Source: Liolophura sinensis (taxonomy: Eukaryota > Mollusca > Polyplacophora > Chitonida > Chitonidae). Taken from it: a stretch of 64,000 nt of DNA. Position numbers and translations under genes: made by a program. Under the pieces are notes generated by a model. It searched no databases. It was not told where the DNA came from and worked only from the letters and a program-made list of their open reading frames with translations. The DNA is taken from NCBI RefSeq assembly GCF_032854445.1, contig NC_088302.1, forward strand, positions 9,481,338 through 9,545,337. Reading direction: 5' to 3'. Shown here piece after piece: positions 11,176 to 23,280 of this stretch (the first letter of the stretch is position 1; the number at the start of each line of letters is the position of its first letter).

Positions 11176-12138
11176 ATGGACTACAACTGTTCTCGAACAG
11201 ACAATCACAGCTCGATGTTCGTGTACAAAGAGGCTTTCTCTGTGTCCTTCATTCTCATCTCTACGGCGATTTTTGTGTTTGGAGTTTTAGGGAATACTGC
11301 GCTAATCTCGTCCATTCTCAAAACGAACTCCCTGAGAAATTCGCCGACGTTCGTTGTTCTGTTGAGCATGGCCGTCTCCGATTTGCTGCGCGTATCGTTT
11401 ATCGGACTTCACTTGAATCTTCAGCTGGTCTACAGTTCCTGGATAGCTGGTAAACTTTGGTGTCAACTTTTCCTCTTCATCGTGTTCAGTATGGCGCATA
11501 TTGGCAACGCTCACGTTGCCCTGATTGCCGTGTTCCGGTACATCATCCTTGTTCACCCGTTTTTCACAAAGAGGGTAGTCACTCTAAACAAGACGGTGTG
11601 TGCCTGTATCGGAATCTGGTTCTTCTTAACCGTGGCGAATGTTCCCTTGGCCATGTCCACTGGACTTGTTTTGACCCCTGTCCACAACAAAACCACACTG
11701 ACCTGTCAGCCCACCTCACGACTGGTCTACTTGTTGCGCTGTGTTATGTGCTACCTTCTTCCTTTGAGCATCATTTCTGGATTCCACGTCGCCAAAATAG
11801 TGAAACTGTCGCGAAATTCGTTCACAAGATGCGACGAGGTCGTTGACCGGGCTCAAAGAAAGCAACAAGTGTCGCATATTTCAGTGGTTCTTATCATTCT
11901 CACCTTCGTGGTGTTTTGGCTGCCCAAGGCGATTGTTTGGTTTCTGGCGGGGGGTTTGGGTTTAAACATTAATGGCGGCCTATTGCTGAGCATCTCGACG
12001 AGCATGAGTTACGCTAACAGCGCCCTCAACCCGGTCATTTACTTCTTCTCCGTGAAGAGATTTAGGAGGAAGATTTGTTGTTACGCCCGAGAAACTCATG
12101 AACAAACGTCGGTGGAGGTGTTGACAACCGAGAACTGA
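11176..12138 (+). CDS. Rhodopsin-family (class A) GPCR, copy A, single exon (320 aa)
   Basis: A complete seven-transmembrane receptor is encoded without introns. I use the ATG at 11176 (MDYNCS); the same ATG opens copy C. The N-terminus has two possible N-glycosylation sites (N4, N10). Landmarks: TM1 GN at 39-40; TM2 LSMAVSD with D69; C96 before TM3 paired with C177 in loop 2; W148 and P157 in TM4; TM6 FVVFWLP at 244-250; TM7 NPVIY at 285-289; a basic helix 8 with CC at 301-302. The TM3 motif is FRY at 120-122 in place of DRY. The layout suggests a peptide-type receptor at the plasma membrane coupling to G proteins, but no ligand can be named. The tail is short (ends EVLTTEN), about 29 residues shorter than copy C, and it differs from copy C at about six residues before the tails diverge. 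It is the functional-looking member of duplication unit A. Confidence 0.95.
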   Translation: MDYNCSRTDNHSSMFVYKEAFSVSFILISTAIFVFGVLGNTALISSILKTNSLRNSPTFVVLLSMAVSDLLRVSFIGLHLNLQLVYSSWIAGKLWCQLFLFIVFSMAHIGNAHVALIAVFRYIILVHPFFTKRVVTLNKTVCACIGIWFFLTVANVPLAMSTGLVLTPVHNKTTLTCQPTSRLVYLLRCVMCYLLPLSIISGFHVAKIVKLSRNSFTRCDEVVDRAQRKQQVSHISVVLIILTFVVFWLPKAIVWFLAGGLGLNINGGLLLSISTSMSYANSALNPVIYFFSVKRFRRKICCYARETHEQTSVEVLTTEN

Positions 12139-14812
12139 TTTGCCTGATCTAATTCCTGTGTGCATGGTAACAACAAATAGGTGTTGTCTGCGTATACATT
12201 GTCACCCTTGAAAGACGAGGTGTAGGAGAAAAACTGCATTGTATGAAACTATTCTCCTTTATCACATTAATTCTTTGACTATTCTATGACTATTTTGACT
12301 TTGACATAAGTTTACTTTTGTTTGTGTGGTTTTAAATATCTTGGAATGGAGAAAGGTCAGAAAGTAGGTATTCAGTATTGTCCATTTTATTGTTTATCGT
12401 GGTTTTCTTTTAAGATTTTATCACCAAAAGATTTTTTGGGTCGTTTTGAAGGTAAATAACTGAAACAATTGCCTATGTGTGACTGTTTAAAACTGTGCGA
12501 AAAACATTTGTTGTTTGGATATTTATGGGTGATTTTCGTTTATGCTTGTTATCCTGTCAAATATGTATGGGTGACGATGCTATATTTTGTAACTAAACCA
12601 TATCGTGATCAGGAGATTCATTTGTGTTTTCAATAACCAAGGTGAAAAAATATTCGTGTTTATATGTGAATGTATATACTTGAAAACTACATGAATAATG
12701 GTTTTAGTATTTTGCCCGCTGGGTGTATGTAAAATACACCACTGAAATGATTTAAATTTCGTCAAACGTACAACCCCTGAGGCCGCTTACAAAAAGGAAT
12801 CGTAAGCCTAAGATAATTGTAAATCACTAAGATCTCGATCGCATCCATAGCTTATAAATGACACCATCTTGCACGAAGGGTCTGTAAGCCATCAAAAATT
12901 AAAATCGAGTCGACCCCAAAATATATGTTAACATAAATGCTAAACTATTAGTTAGTACTTATCGACTCGGTTTTCAAAAATGTGCAATGTAATTGTCTTA
13001 AAAAGATATTACGAACATTTTTTCACATGTTGTTGATGCTAGCTGCTGAATCATCATGATGTAAGAACTCCTTTGAAAACGGAGGCAAGAAAAGTTATTG
13101 ACCTGTTACATTTTCAATTCACCCCGGCCACCTTTATGTACGAAGTCAAAATTTGGTCTACGATCGCGATTGTAACTTCTAAAAATTACAATCGCCTTAC
13201 AATCCTTTATCAAGTGGTAATTAGGCCGTACTACCGGAAGTAAATCCTTCCTCCGAGAGATATCGATGGGAAATACAGGATATAATGAATGTCAGTTAGG
13301 CCGAAGAGATATTCGTGTTTCATGAAATAAATAAATTTAAAAAGCGATACATATATGGGAATAACAGGCGTACGCCCGTGTGCAGATTTGACAAACTCTA
13401 TATACATGCATGATTAGAGAATATACTTCTCAAAAAACATGTATATATATATACTAACTGATCTGAAAAATTACGATTCTGAGTCTGCCTATGGACATAG
13501 AAGTGTCCGTATTCCTGTATAGTTCAGTGATGTATCAACTTGGATTTCATATGCTTCTGTTTATCAAGAGACAGACGGAAACATTTTTTGTACTGACTCT
13601 TGTAGTTTAAGCTCTAACATGTGTTCAAGGCCACGTCAAAACACAGTTTTTCTCGAGCTGCTTGATGACACAAGACTGAAGACTGAACTGAAGACTACAA
13701 CACAATGCTCAAAGTTTGGCTTTATCTTGAGACGTTACCGTAGCACTAATCTCGTGTGTTATATTACCTTGTCGTAAAGGGCAAAAGAAGAACGAGAATC
13801 AGTAGGGAGGAGATTGAATTTCGCCAACGTTTCCGAGTTCTTGAGGATAGAGCTTTGTGGGAGGTGTGACAAGACTACGACATTGACGACAGCCATCTTT
13901 CATTTCTAATTATATGAAAGGAAATAAGACATTGAAGGCGCGTTGTCAAGTTACAATGGTCGTGACTAAAGTTGATCTTTGACGGTGAAAATGCATTATT
14001 CCTTCGTCTGATCCAACGTTCGCAGAGACTATAAACCGTTAAAAATAGTCTTGTTGAAGGAGATATTGACCTAAGAGTACTGAGTCTCATCATTCATGGA
14101 AGTTACGTCTTCCACTAGATATTGTGGCAGAAATCAGGCGTTAGACTATTGGATTGATGACGTTATTGTGGCCAGATTTAGTATCAAATATCTAATATCT
14201 CGATCACAGACGACAATAGTTGCCGAGATACTCCGTTTTGATCATGCACGCACAGTATGCTTTCATTTCTCCATTTGAAGCCAATCATACTTGGTCTTTT
14301 CAAAGACACTGATGAAGAATGCATCAACAATTCTGTAAGAGTGTGTCAATGACCTTGGTGGCAATGAAGGGTTGCCAGTGCCCGTGGGTCCGTTTGCACA
14401 GCCATAAGGTGGTTGAAGATTCTTTCAGCAACTTGGTATAGAATATTATCCCGAATCAGCTACTCCGCTTTTCATTGGACAGCGCTGGTCACGTGGAGGA
14501 CGTGTATGGTGTGAGTAATCTTAGTATTGGAAGGCTGACGCTTCGCTCAATACGAGGGTAACTGACACCATATATTTCCGTATCCTATGACGGAGTAACG
14601 TGTAACTAATAATCTACGTCACGCATTGTGACATTTTTTCCTGGTTTCCTCCACTATTTACTAAGTAAAACATATGTGCATAGAATTCTGCATAATTTCA
14701 ATGTGCGTATAAGAGCATTGAAACGTCAGCTACATTCGGATGTAGTCAAATAATTTACATCGACTTGAATCGTTTTATAATTGTTCTATTTCGGAAACCA
14801 GTAACACACACA
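12139..14812. other. 3' flank of GPCR A, non-coding, shared with units B and C
   Basis: The first 600 bases align with 24331-24830 (for example gaaagtaggtattcagtatt against gaaagtaggtactcggtatt). Later blocks near 13230-13440, 13540-13700 and 13830-14050 reappear at 16830-17000, 17366-17510 and 17590-17790, and in part at 24820-25200. Blocks near 14070-14280 and 14730-14790 reappear at 25215-25430 and 25610-25680. Between 12776 and 13210 there is sequence without a counterpart in B or C. No gene is seen. Confidence 0.6.
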
Positions 14813-15289
14813 GGGAGGGGGGGGGGGGGGTTAAGATATTATAGTTAAATCTATTTTAATGTATATTTTGGGGAACTTTTTCAAAATTTCGTAAGTTGGA
14901 AGCAAATTGTTTCCTCTGCACATCAAAATAAGTTCAATTATTATATAAATTGGGAAACTTAGGAAGGAGACAAACAAATTTTCATGTCCCTGGGGTTTTA
15001 AATTGTAAAACTGGAGGTTTTGTCCTTGTTCATTAATATTAAGAGAAGCTTTTACACAAGGATCTTTGTGTAAAAGCAATTCTTTGAAAATCACAAAACT
15101 ATATCCTACTGGAAATTGAGAATTTGGCACAATTTGATGAGGGTTTTAAAACAACTGTTTTAACAGATTATTTCCGATAGAGAAAGATATATTGAAACAT
15201 TACAATCATCTGCCTTCATGGATGAATAGGCGTTGATCTAAGTCTAATCTACTGACAACCTTCTTAAATCGTTACTGTTAATCGCCCTT
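14813..15289. other. Junction between units A and B, with a G14 run
   Basis: A run of 14 G (14817-14830) follows the last recognisable part of unit A. The 99-codon minus-strand frame at 14831-15130 has no recognisable domain. Nothing else is seen. Confidence 0.4.
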
Positions 15290-18000
15290 TTTTAGCATTA
15301 CAGAGGCTGCGTACCTTGTATGCCGTATTGATGGAAGGCCAACGAAGTAAAATATCCGATTACCCAGATTCTAAAATGGTCGCGTTCTGTGGTCGTGAGT
15401 ATTCAGGGTGTATTTTTATGAAATATCTTGAAATGTACCCATTTCCCTGTTAAATGACAATTGCGTGAGTTTTATGAATATGTGTCGTAGGGATTAGTGA
15501 TGAAGTGCATGGTTAATCCCATAAGGACTGTGCCAAAGATTGAGTTCGAAAAGAAGTGCGGAACAGATGTGCTCCGGAGGAGTGATCCATACAGAAAAAG
15601 GCTTGGGGACCTACTGTGTTCAAGCGTGACAACCCTCCCATTAATATTAACATGAAACAATATCGTGCGTTATTAGAGTAAGAAATGTACTGACCAATCA
15701 TCGTGCTGTGTCAACGAAACATATTGTAATCCCTACACGGTATTTGCAGGCAAATGTAGAGGCTTTGCCATGTTGGTGGTGAATCGATTAGCAGGACTTG
15801 AATGTAATTGCCCGAGGATGTCCTTAGTGATACCCGGTTAAAAGCGTTGCAAAAAGATATATTTCTGGCAAGTCCATAATGTAATGAAATTCCAAATGCC
15901 ATATCGAGATGACAAAGCTCTTTGTCCTCCTACGTTTACCTAGATGCCGTCAGATTTCCATAGAACATCTTCCATATTCGCTTTAGCCTGAATCGCGAAG
16001 AGTTAAAGCGTTGTCAACCACAGAGGTATATGCTATGTTCACATCTCCACTATATTGTGATCTGACGCTGTTTGTATTGGCTGGCTGAGGGTTGGAAGGA
16101 GAGCGTGTGTAAGTATTAGATGCAAAGGACATGATGCAATAGTCAAGTATAAATTATTGTCTTCAACAAGTCATGGTAACAGGACTGAAGAATTGATCAC
16201 GAATTAGTAGTCATAAAAGATTTGGCAGTTTTTTTTCTTAAATGCGTCATCCTTTCATTTACGTGCAGATTGTTATCAAAATTGAAACCTAAGAAAACAC
16301 AATGCTATACTAATACACGTGCCATATATCACGATGCTGCGGGCAGAAACAATGCCTCTGCTTGTCTGTTTTTCTTAATTCGCCAGAGAACCTTTGGCAA
16401 AGTAATTGTCATTTATTCCACGTCCTGTCCATTATATCCACACTCGTGTTTTCATATTAGACTGTCAAGCCTATTATGTTAAATGTTTCCAGCAAACTTT
16501 GAATAATCCACTAGAACCTCAAATCTAATCGAATGCTATCAGCTTCATGTGTAGTTATCAATTAGAATATAACTATTTAGCGAGAAGTTCTATGTTTGAT
16601 AAGAATGATGTTCATTATCTGATCACTCAAAGGCAATCATTTGCATTGTTGAATTATTTATTGTTGGCCAAGGGAATATTTCTCTTTTGATCAAAGCGTG
16701 ATTCACTTATTTGCGATAACATACCGTAATAAGGAGAAAAGGCACACTTTTAGCTTTAACCTTTTTATGGAAACCATTGCGTAACTATTCGTAATTTGCC
16801 GTTGTGCGTGCATGTTACCAGAAGTAACTCCATCCTTCCAAAGGTATCAGGAAATACAGGATGTAATGGATGTCAGTTAGAACCTCGTTAACAAGAAATA
16901 AATACTTTTAAAAGCCCATATATAATTTGGAATAACAGGTGTGAACAAGAATATACAGATTTGAGTAAGACTATAAAAATACATGACTGGGATATAACCA
17001 TGTACTTCACAGTAGCGTTATACAGATTGTGCATTCTCTTGGATGGAATATCAGGCATTTTCAGCTCGAGAGAGATGAAATTCAGCGAGTGCGTAGCACG
17101 ATAGAATATTACTTGTCGAGATCGTTGGTTATTGCCTTGTGAACGTTTGAGTGTGTCTGCTTTGGTTGACTTTGGGTATCGTTGTACATCATGTTATATG
17201 TAATATACATCATGTATGTTTCCAAATACCATGTGACCGTGAACTGACCAATGAAAAGCTAGAGACACTTTGTGAGGTATAATAAAAATAAATCGTCGTG
17301 ATAGAGATAGTGATTGTGTGTATCTCTTTAAGTCAATTAAGAGTTCGTGTACTGTTCTACAATGTATCAACTTGCACTTCATATTTTTCTGTTTGTCATC
17401 TGAAAGTAAAAACAGTTATGTGTACTGACTCTTGTTGTTCAAGTTCTGACATGTCTACCTGGTCATGTGGAAAAACAGTTTTCTTGTCTCGGGAATCAAG
17501 AACTGACGATTAAAACAGAATACGCAAATTTAATCTCTAAAAAAAGGCTGAATAAAAAAAAAAACTGCACAAAAATCAGTGGAGGTGAGACTGGATTGTT
17601 TTCCCAATATTACATTTCCGAGTTCTCGATGACAATGCATTCTAGGAGGTGTGATAAAAGTAGGACATTGACGACATTCACCTTTAATTTCTAATTATCT
17701 GAAAGGAAAGATGAAATTGAAGGCTGATGACTTTGACAGTGAAAATACATTATTCGTTCATCTGAGCCAACGTTCCTAGAGACGGTTAAAAATATATGCT
17801 CGGTGTATGCGTGCACAATAGCCTCCAGTAGCAGACTACAAACACCAGTGCTATACACTTGAATATTGCGGGGAATTGTCAAGCAGGAAAAAATACTTGT
17901 TAATACATGAAGACAGAACGGATTTAGTTCGAAATAAGTTTGTAAGGAACACAGTATGAACACTGGCAAATTCTGATCGGGAATATATTGTTTTAAAATC
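15290..18000. repeat. Duplication unit B, GPCR lost
   Basis: The left part (15300-16140) is homologous to the GPCR 5' flanks of A and C (for example cgtattgatggaaggc near 15330 and actgaccaatcatcgtgctg near 15695). The right part (16790-17800) is homologous to the 3' flanks (gaagtaactccatccttcc and ggaaatacaggatgtaatgg near 16840-16865; tgtgtactgactcttgttgt near 17420). Between them, about 16140-16790 contains no trace of the receptor. A 103-codon minus-strand frame at 17691-18002 is not conserved and is taken as chance. Confidence 0.7.
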
Positions 18001-18066
18001 AACTGTTTATCAAGGAATCGGTAATGTGATCAAACTGATTGTACTAGTTATACTATTAGATGACTA

Positions 18067-18307
18067 TTGGTTAGCGCGCTAGCGCAGCGTAATGACCCAG
18101 AAGTCTCTCACCAATGCTGTCGCTGTGAGTTCAAGTCCAGCTCATGCTGGCGTCCTCTCCGGCCGAACGTGGGAAGGATTGTCAGCAACCTGCGAATGGT
18201 CGTGGGTTTCCCCAGGGCTCTGCCCGGTTTCCAACCACCATGATGCTGGCCGCCGTCGTATAAGTGAAATATTCTTGAGTAAAACACCAATCAAATAAAT
18301 AAATAAA
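18067..18307 (+). mobile_element. 5'-truncated SINE with perfect 13-bp target-site duplication
   Basis: The copy starts at ggttagcgcgctagcgcagc, so about the first 18 bases of the head are missing, and ends in AATAAATA. It is flanked by tattagatgacta at 18054-18066 and 18308-18320. The perfect duplication and high similarity to the 5809 copy point to a fairly recent insertion. Confidence 0.95.
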
Positions 18308-18320
18308 TATTAGATGACTA

Positions 18321-19193
18321 AAAACATTCACTTGGATCATTGAGCTATTTGCTGTGCGACACTGGATTGCTTTTCACAGTGTCAAAGTGTATGTTAGATA
18401 CGTGTGGCTTCATACAAGAATAAAGAGAAATATCACTTTTTTATCAGCATATTCAGAGTCGAACTACTTTTCATCGTGATTACGTATCAAGTTACAATTA
18501 GCCGCATGACATACATATTACCGGAAGTAAATCCATCCTCACTGAAGTATCACAGGATTTTCAGGATGTAATTTGTATGAATACCTTCAAGTTTGAAGAA
18601 TGGTCGTTTTTACCATCAAAGGTAGCACAGTGCACATATACCCTAGAAGCCAGTCCCAGCCCTAACATCATCTGCCCTCACAAGTTAAAATTAGGTACAC
18701 ATACCTCTGGGGGCATTTGGCTTACCTGAAATCGTGTTTGTTATTTCTCTTTAATTTCCACAAGTTTTAACTTTGATGAAATTTTCGAACTTGAAACCTG
18801 GGACAACAAAAATGTATTTGTTAATTTACTTCTGTCCGTAGGTCAAAGGTTACACGTGATGCGAATGAGGGGAAAAGTTATAGTTTAATCTGGGACAGAA
18901 TCAGCTGGTAAAGCAAAGCATGACGTGGACGAGAGATAAATATGGCTACGCCATATTAGGACGAGTTACGACCCTTTAATGCTCAAATCACTGTTCTGAC
19001 GTATAGAGATTTATTACGGTAGAGGATGTAGACGTATTCTAATGGCTCTTGTTTCCTTTCCTTAACGTTCCTATTGTCACAGAATTACCTGTGAATACTC
19101 GTGAGTTGACTGTGCTGACGCCTAGCGGTTTTGTAGGCTATTTGATTTACCACCACTGACTGATCTATAGATCTGAAGAAGTCAGCAGTCCAC
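18321..19193. other. Start of duplication unit C, no gene
   Basis: Near 18525 the motif ttaccggaagtaaatccatc marks a further copy of the unit's 3'-flank sequence (compare 13231 and 16820). The rest is AT-rich with no coding signal. Confidence 0.45.
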
Positions 19194-19204
19194 AATCATA
19201 AACC

Positions 19205-19292
19205 GGGTTTCCTCCCACCATAATGCTGGCCGCCGTAGTATAAGTGAAATATTCTTGAGTACGACGTAAAACACTAATCAAATAAATAAATA
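19205..19292 (+). mobile_element. Heavily 5'-truncated SINE with 11-bp target-site duplication
   Basis: Only the last 88 bases of the SINE are present, from gggtttcctcccaccataat to the AATA tail. They are flanked by aatcataaacc at 19194-19204 and 19293-19303. This shows that the short 3' pieces in the window can be primary truncated insertions. Confidence 0.92.
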
Positions 19293-19303
19293 AATCATAA
19301 ACC

Positions 19304-19620
19304 ATAAACTATAAACATCATGACACACAATTATAAAACAGAGCGCGGGTCTGGGCATTCCATCCATATTTAATCACAAAAGAAATGTACATGGAGTTTA
19401 AAATAGAGTAGAGGCGTTTGGTGAATTACAATTGAAACACAAGTTTTTTGAAGTAATCTACTGCTGCGGCCGTAGATTATAGCAAACAAAACAGGGCAAG
19501 AGGTGTCTGCAATTTCTATTGTTGGGTTATTTAAAGTTATCAGATCATCAATATACCGTCTGGTAAATTCAAACGGTCGATCTTGATAAAGACATCCGAT
19601 TAATAACTCTCCACTCTCAC
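19304..19620. other. 5' flank of the orphan-gene pseudogene
   Basis: In unit A the matching region holds the TGACGTAA cluster and most of exon 1. Here neither the cluster nor the 5' part of exon 1 can be found, which would explain loss of expression of this copy. Confidence 0.4.
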
Positions 19621-20278
19621 AAGTCTCTCTTAGATTATGAAGAATATTGCAAGGAAAGAACGTAAAGAACTCTGGCGGGATTTAGAATGGATGAAAGGTG
19701 TGTTTTTTTAATTAGACCCTTGTCATTTTATGATGGCCACTCCTAATAGATAATGAAATGAGAATGACTTTACCCCAGGCTAGCGTGAGACATAGAAATT
19801 TAGTTTGACATATATTTTCTTGGGAAAAGTCTTTTTACTGCTACTGTAAGAAAGGGAAAAGTGTAGAAAGAGAAAGTCTAAGGGAAAGGGTTCATGTAAG
19901 ATAACTCGACCTGTTCAAAATGGTTCATCAATGTCTTATCAAATAAGCTGCCAGCTTGCTGAAATCCAGATATCAATGTCACGACAGCCGGTGGACGTTA
20001 GGAAAGAAGTGAGGGGAAAAGGAGGTGTTGGAGAGGAGAAGAGGTGACGGTGAGAACGGAGACTGGTCCCAGGGTGGTGCCAGACTTATGTGATGCCAGA
20101 CTTATGAGCGTAGGTGACCTGCTAATTTACCAATTACTGTGGCAATTTCAGAGGCTACGGATTGTCCCGGAAAAGTTTGAAAACTGGTGATTGATGGAAT
20201 TCAGGAAGTGACTTGGCACCCGGTGTTGACCTTGTCGGTTATTGCGCAACACCAGAATTAAAGCACCGCAGACAATAG
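19621..20278 (+). pseudogene. Decayed copy of the two-exon orphan gene
   Basis: The end of exon 1 is recognisable (ctcttagattatgaagaata at 19625), but the splice donor caggtaag has become caaggaaag. The exon 2 equivalent starts near 19866 and runs to TAG at 20276-20278. The words cgacctgttcaaaatggttc, ggcaatttcagaggctac and gttgaccttgtcgg match the functional copy. In-frame stops occur (aactggtga near 20186 and gaagtga near 20207), there are several indels, and a short internal duplication of gccagacttatg lies near 20075-20107. The 5' half of exon 1 is missing. This is a dead copy made by the segmental duplication. Confidence 0.85.
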
Positions 20279-22131
20279 ACCGACAAACTGATGTACCCTT
20301 TCCGTCCGAGTTTCTTTGAGCAAAATGCTGATAAAATGTTTTGTTAATTGAACGGTATGAACTCTCGTCTGCCAAGAAAACAGAACAGAAACATCGCCTT
20401 CTGGGGATATGGAAACGATTTATGTTCTATAAAGTTGAAAAGATGTGGCTAAATGCATTACTAAACTGGAGGAAGACCTAAGCTGGTGTAGAAAATATGT
20501 GATCGTCTGTCTTTGAGATATCCAGGAGCTAAGGATACTTTACTGACATTTAGCTACAGGGTGGACATCGTATATGTTTGCATTTCCCTAAAAAACAATG
20601 TTAAAGTCATCTTTTCAGTATACTCTCTATACTAATTAACAGCAATTCTGTCCTCGTCTCTTAATTTATATAGTCTTTTAACTTCATACAGCTTAGAACA
20701 CACACTGAATAGTTTACATCTATTACATAAAGTAACAGATTGACTGCTTTTTGACGATTATGTAAGATATGGTTTTTGCAGAGGAATAGATTCCCCTCTT
20801 AGAAATAAGGTCCTGATGTGTTGATTTATTCTATACTTGTCAGTTACATGCTGTAATGAATGATAGTTTTGGCTGACTACTTTTTCACTCAATGCTGAAG
20901 TACATTTTTTCCTTTATTTGATGGCTGTAATGGCTGGGTTGATTAATTGATTGACTGTTACTTCATCTGTGTTAAATAGTACTTCACTTATACGTTGGCA
21001 GTCAGTTTGTTGAGTGAATGAATTCAAAACCACGGATCTTTGACAAGTGACTGACAACTTAACCATATTGGACACAGAGTTTTGAATACGCAGAGAGGGT
21101 TCCCTGTGTATACCACACAGGTAAGAAGCAGGGTATCTGCTACAAGCTTGATGGAGAAGATATAGACGATTTTAGGAACGCTGTCGATCACTTATTGCCA
21201 CCAAACACCGAGAACATTGGAGCACGAGAATCTTGAACATTCCGAGGGAATGAAATGCAACTTTTAACGCCGCGGCCTGTCCTGGTTGTAGTTAACGGAA
21301 ATTCTCGAAAATCATCCGCTTTTACTGGTAAAAATGCAATGATCTACAGTTAACTTGTTGACAATGTTATGAAATGGTTACTATCAATCATCTTTCCTTC
21401 ATCATTATATTCTTTTGGTTTGCATCCAGTTACAGATTCTTCTGCTTACATAATATCGTTTTATAAGCCAAATAATAGTTTAAATATCGAAACAACAAAA
21501 GCGGATTTTGTAAAAAAAATATCTACATCTGAGTTAAATTTATAGTGGATAGGATTTAATTAAAAAGAGTAAAAGAATTTCAAGTCAATTAATGAAGATT
21601 AAAAACTATACCAACATATTAGTTAAAATCAGTTACATCACGTCACAAAAACGTCATAATCGGGTTTGCGCTCATTGTGTACATCATTTCTTATGTAGAT
21701 TGTATAACTTATCATGATTTCACTTACTGGTTATTAAATCAAATGATTCATGTTTAACGTCGTACTCATTTCTACGGAAGACGTCAATTTTATCGTGGGT
21801 AGAATACCCAGAATAATCCACAGGCAAGTTGGCAAGTGACCGAAGCACAGAATTTTTAACGGTTGAGTTTGTTTACGATGTATGGCATATTGGTGAAAGG
21901 CAATTGCAACGAAGTTACTATCTGACCACTATCTACGGCTTATTGTCATCAAGGCCCGAATACAGGGCTGTCTGTGGCATCTGTATAACGGGAGTCTGTT
22001 GAAAAGACTTATAAAATGGTTTTTGTAAATGACGGTGGTAATTCACGTTGATTCAAATTGGGCTTATCTTCTTAAATAATAATTTTCGGAACTAAATAAG
22101 TTGGAGGGTTAAACAAAGGATTTTTTATCAA
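20279..22131. other. Non-coding part of unit C
   Basis: The first part matches the 3' flank of the functional orphan gene. A 57-codon open stretch at about 21080-21236 has a protein-like composition (CVYHTGKKQGICYKLDGED) and ends in TGA, but its length is within chance. Near 21880 homology with the left end of unit B begins (atggcatattggtgaaaggc). Confidence 0.45.
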
Positions 22132-22207
22132 AGACTGAATGAATGAATGAATTAATGATTATGGCTTAACGCCACATCGGCAATATTTCAGCCATATCGT
22201 GAGTTTT
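22132..22207 (+). repeat. Short interspersed repeat, GAAT tail
   Basis: This is the same small repeat as 10268-10333 in the opposite orientation: gaatgaatgaattaatgatt, then atggcttaacgccacatcgg and atatttcagccatatcgtga. It lies about 1.1 kb before GPCR C. Confidence 0.65.
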
Positions 22208-23280
22208 GCCGAAAAGGCAAAGCAGGCGTGCTTAGGAAGAATTACTTTCAGTCTCGAGACTGAGTTACTATTTAAGACAGTAAAATTCATATAGTTGTCT
22301 TTGTATTTCCTGCCTCAGTGCTTAGATTAAAGATAAAGAACAATTATCATTTTCCGTCCTAGATCAATACAGCGTTAAGCTGTATAAAACCCAGCGCAGA
22401 TTACCGTTACATTGCAATGCTTCCGTATAGCATCGCCATTTTACAAACATAAGAAAGTTTGATGTAATGATGTAAACCGGAATGATCAAAACGGTAGAAG
22501 GCCTGGAAACTGCTGTGATCAAGTGAAACGATCTTCCCATTGATATTTACATTCAAACAAAGATTGTGCACGAAGAACATTGACCAATCATCGCACTGTG
22601 TCAAGGGAGCATATTACTATCTGTGCTCAGAGACAAATGCGTAGGCTTCGTCACGCTGCCAGGAAATCGATGTGGACGACTTGAATGTATCTGTCTGAGG
22701 ACATCTCCAAGCTTTCAGCGTTATAAGACAGCATATTTCTAGGAAGTCCATATCGTATCTTGGTTTAAAGTGTAGTGATGACAAAATTATAGCTCTCCAG
22801 ATGTTCTCTTAGATGCCTGCAGGTTTCCATTGAATGTCTTAAAAATTCGGTTTTTTTTCTGAATCTCGAAGGAAAAATAGGTTTGTTGCCGAGGAGGTAG
22901 GCAATTCTCGCATCTCCACTATATGTGATCAGACACTACCTAATTCACACTGTCTGGTGCTGGGAGAGACAAAGAAACAGCTTACGGACGAGATGCGCTC
23001 AAATATAATTCCCTTGGAGAAAGGCATTGTCATCTTAAATGTTCGTGTTTTAGTCGATGACAGCCCTTTCTCTTCAGTAGTTTACACAGAGACATGCCTG
23101 AAGATTTCCTGAGAATATTTTATATGTTCGCTCTCATTCCTGATTCTTGGATTAAGGACAAAGACGGTGATAGTGGCAGCGATAGAATATATGTGATCAA
23201 TCGTTCCCATTAGCTGACGGCTGGGGAGAAGAGCTAGTTTAATGAACACATGCTTCACGGCTAATTCAGTTTTGTAAAAA
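22208..23280. other. 5' flank of GPCR C
   Basis: From about 22390 it is homologous to the 5' flanks in units A and B but clearly diverged from both. The homology reaches the ATG, where similarity to unit A jumps. No separate gene is seen. Confidence 0.6.

Noticed and set aside
11457-11846. Second frame within the GPCR (also at 23562-24077)
   Set aside because: It is a shadow frame kept open by the conservation of the receptor sequence.
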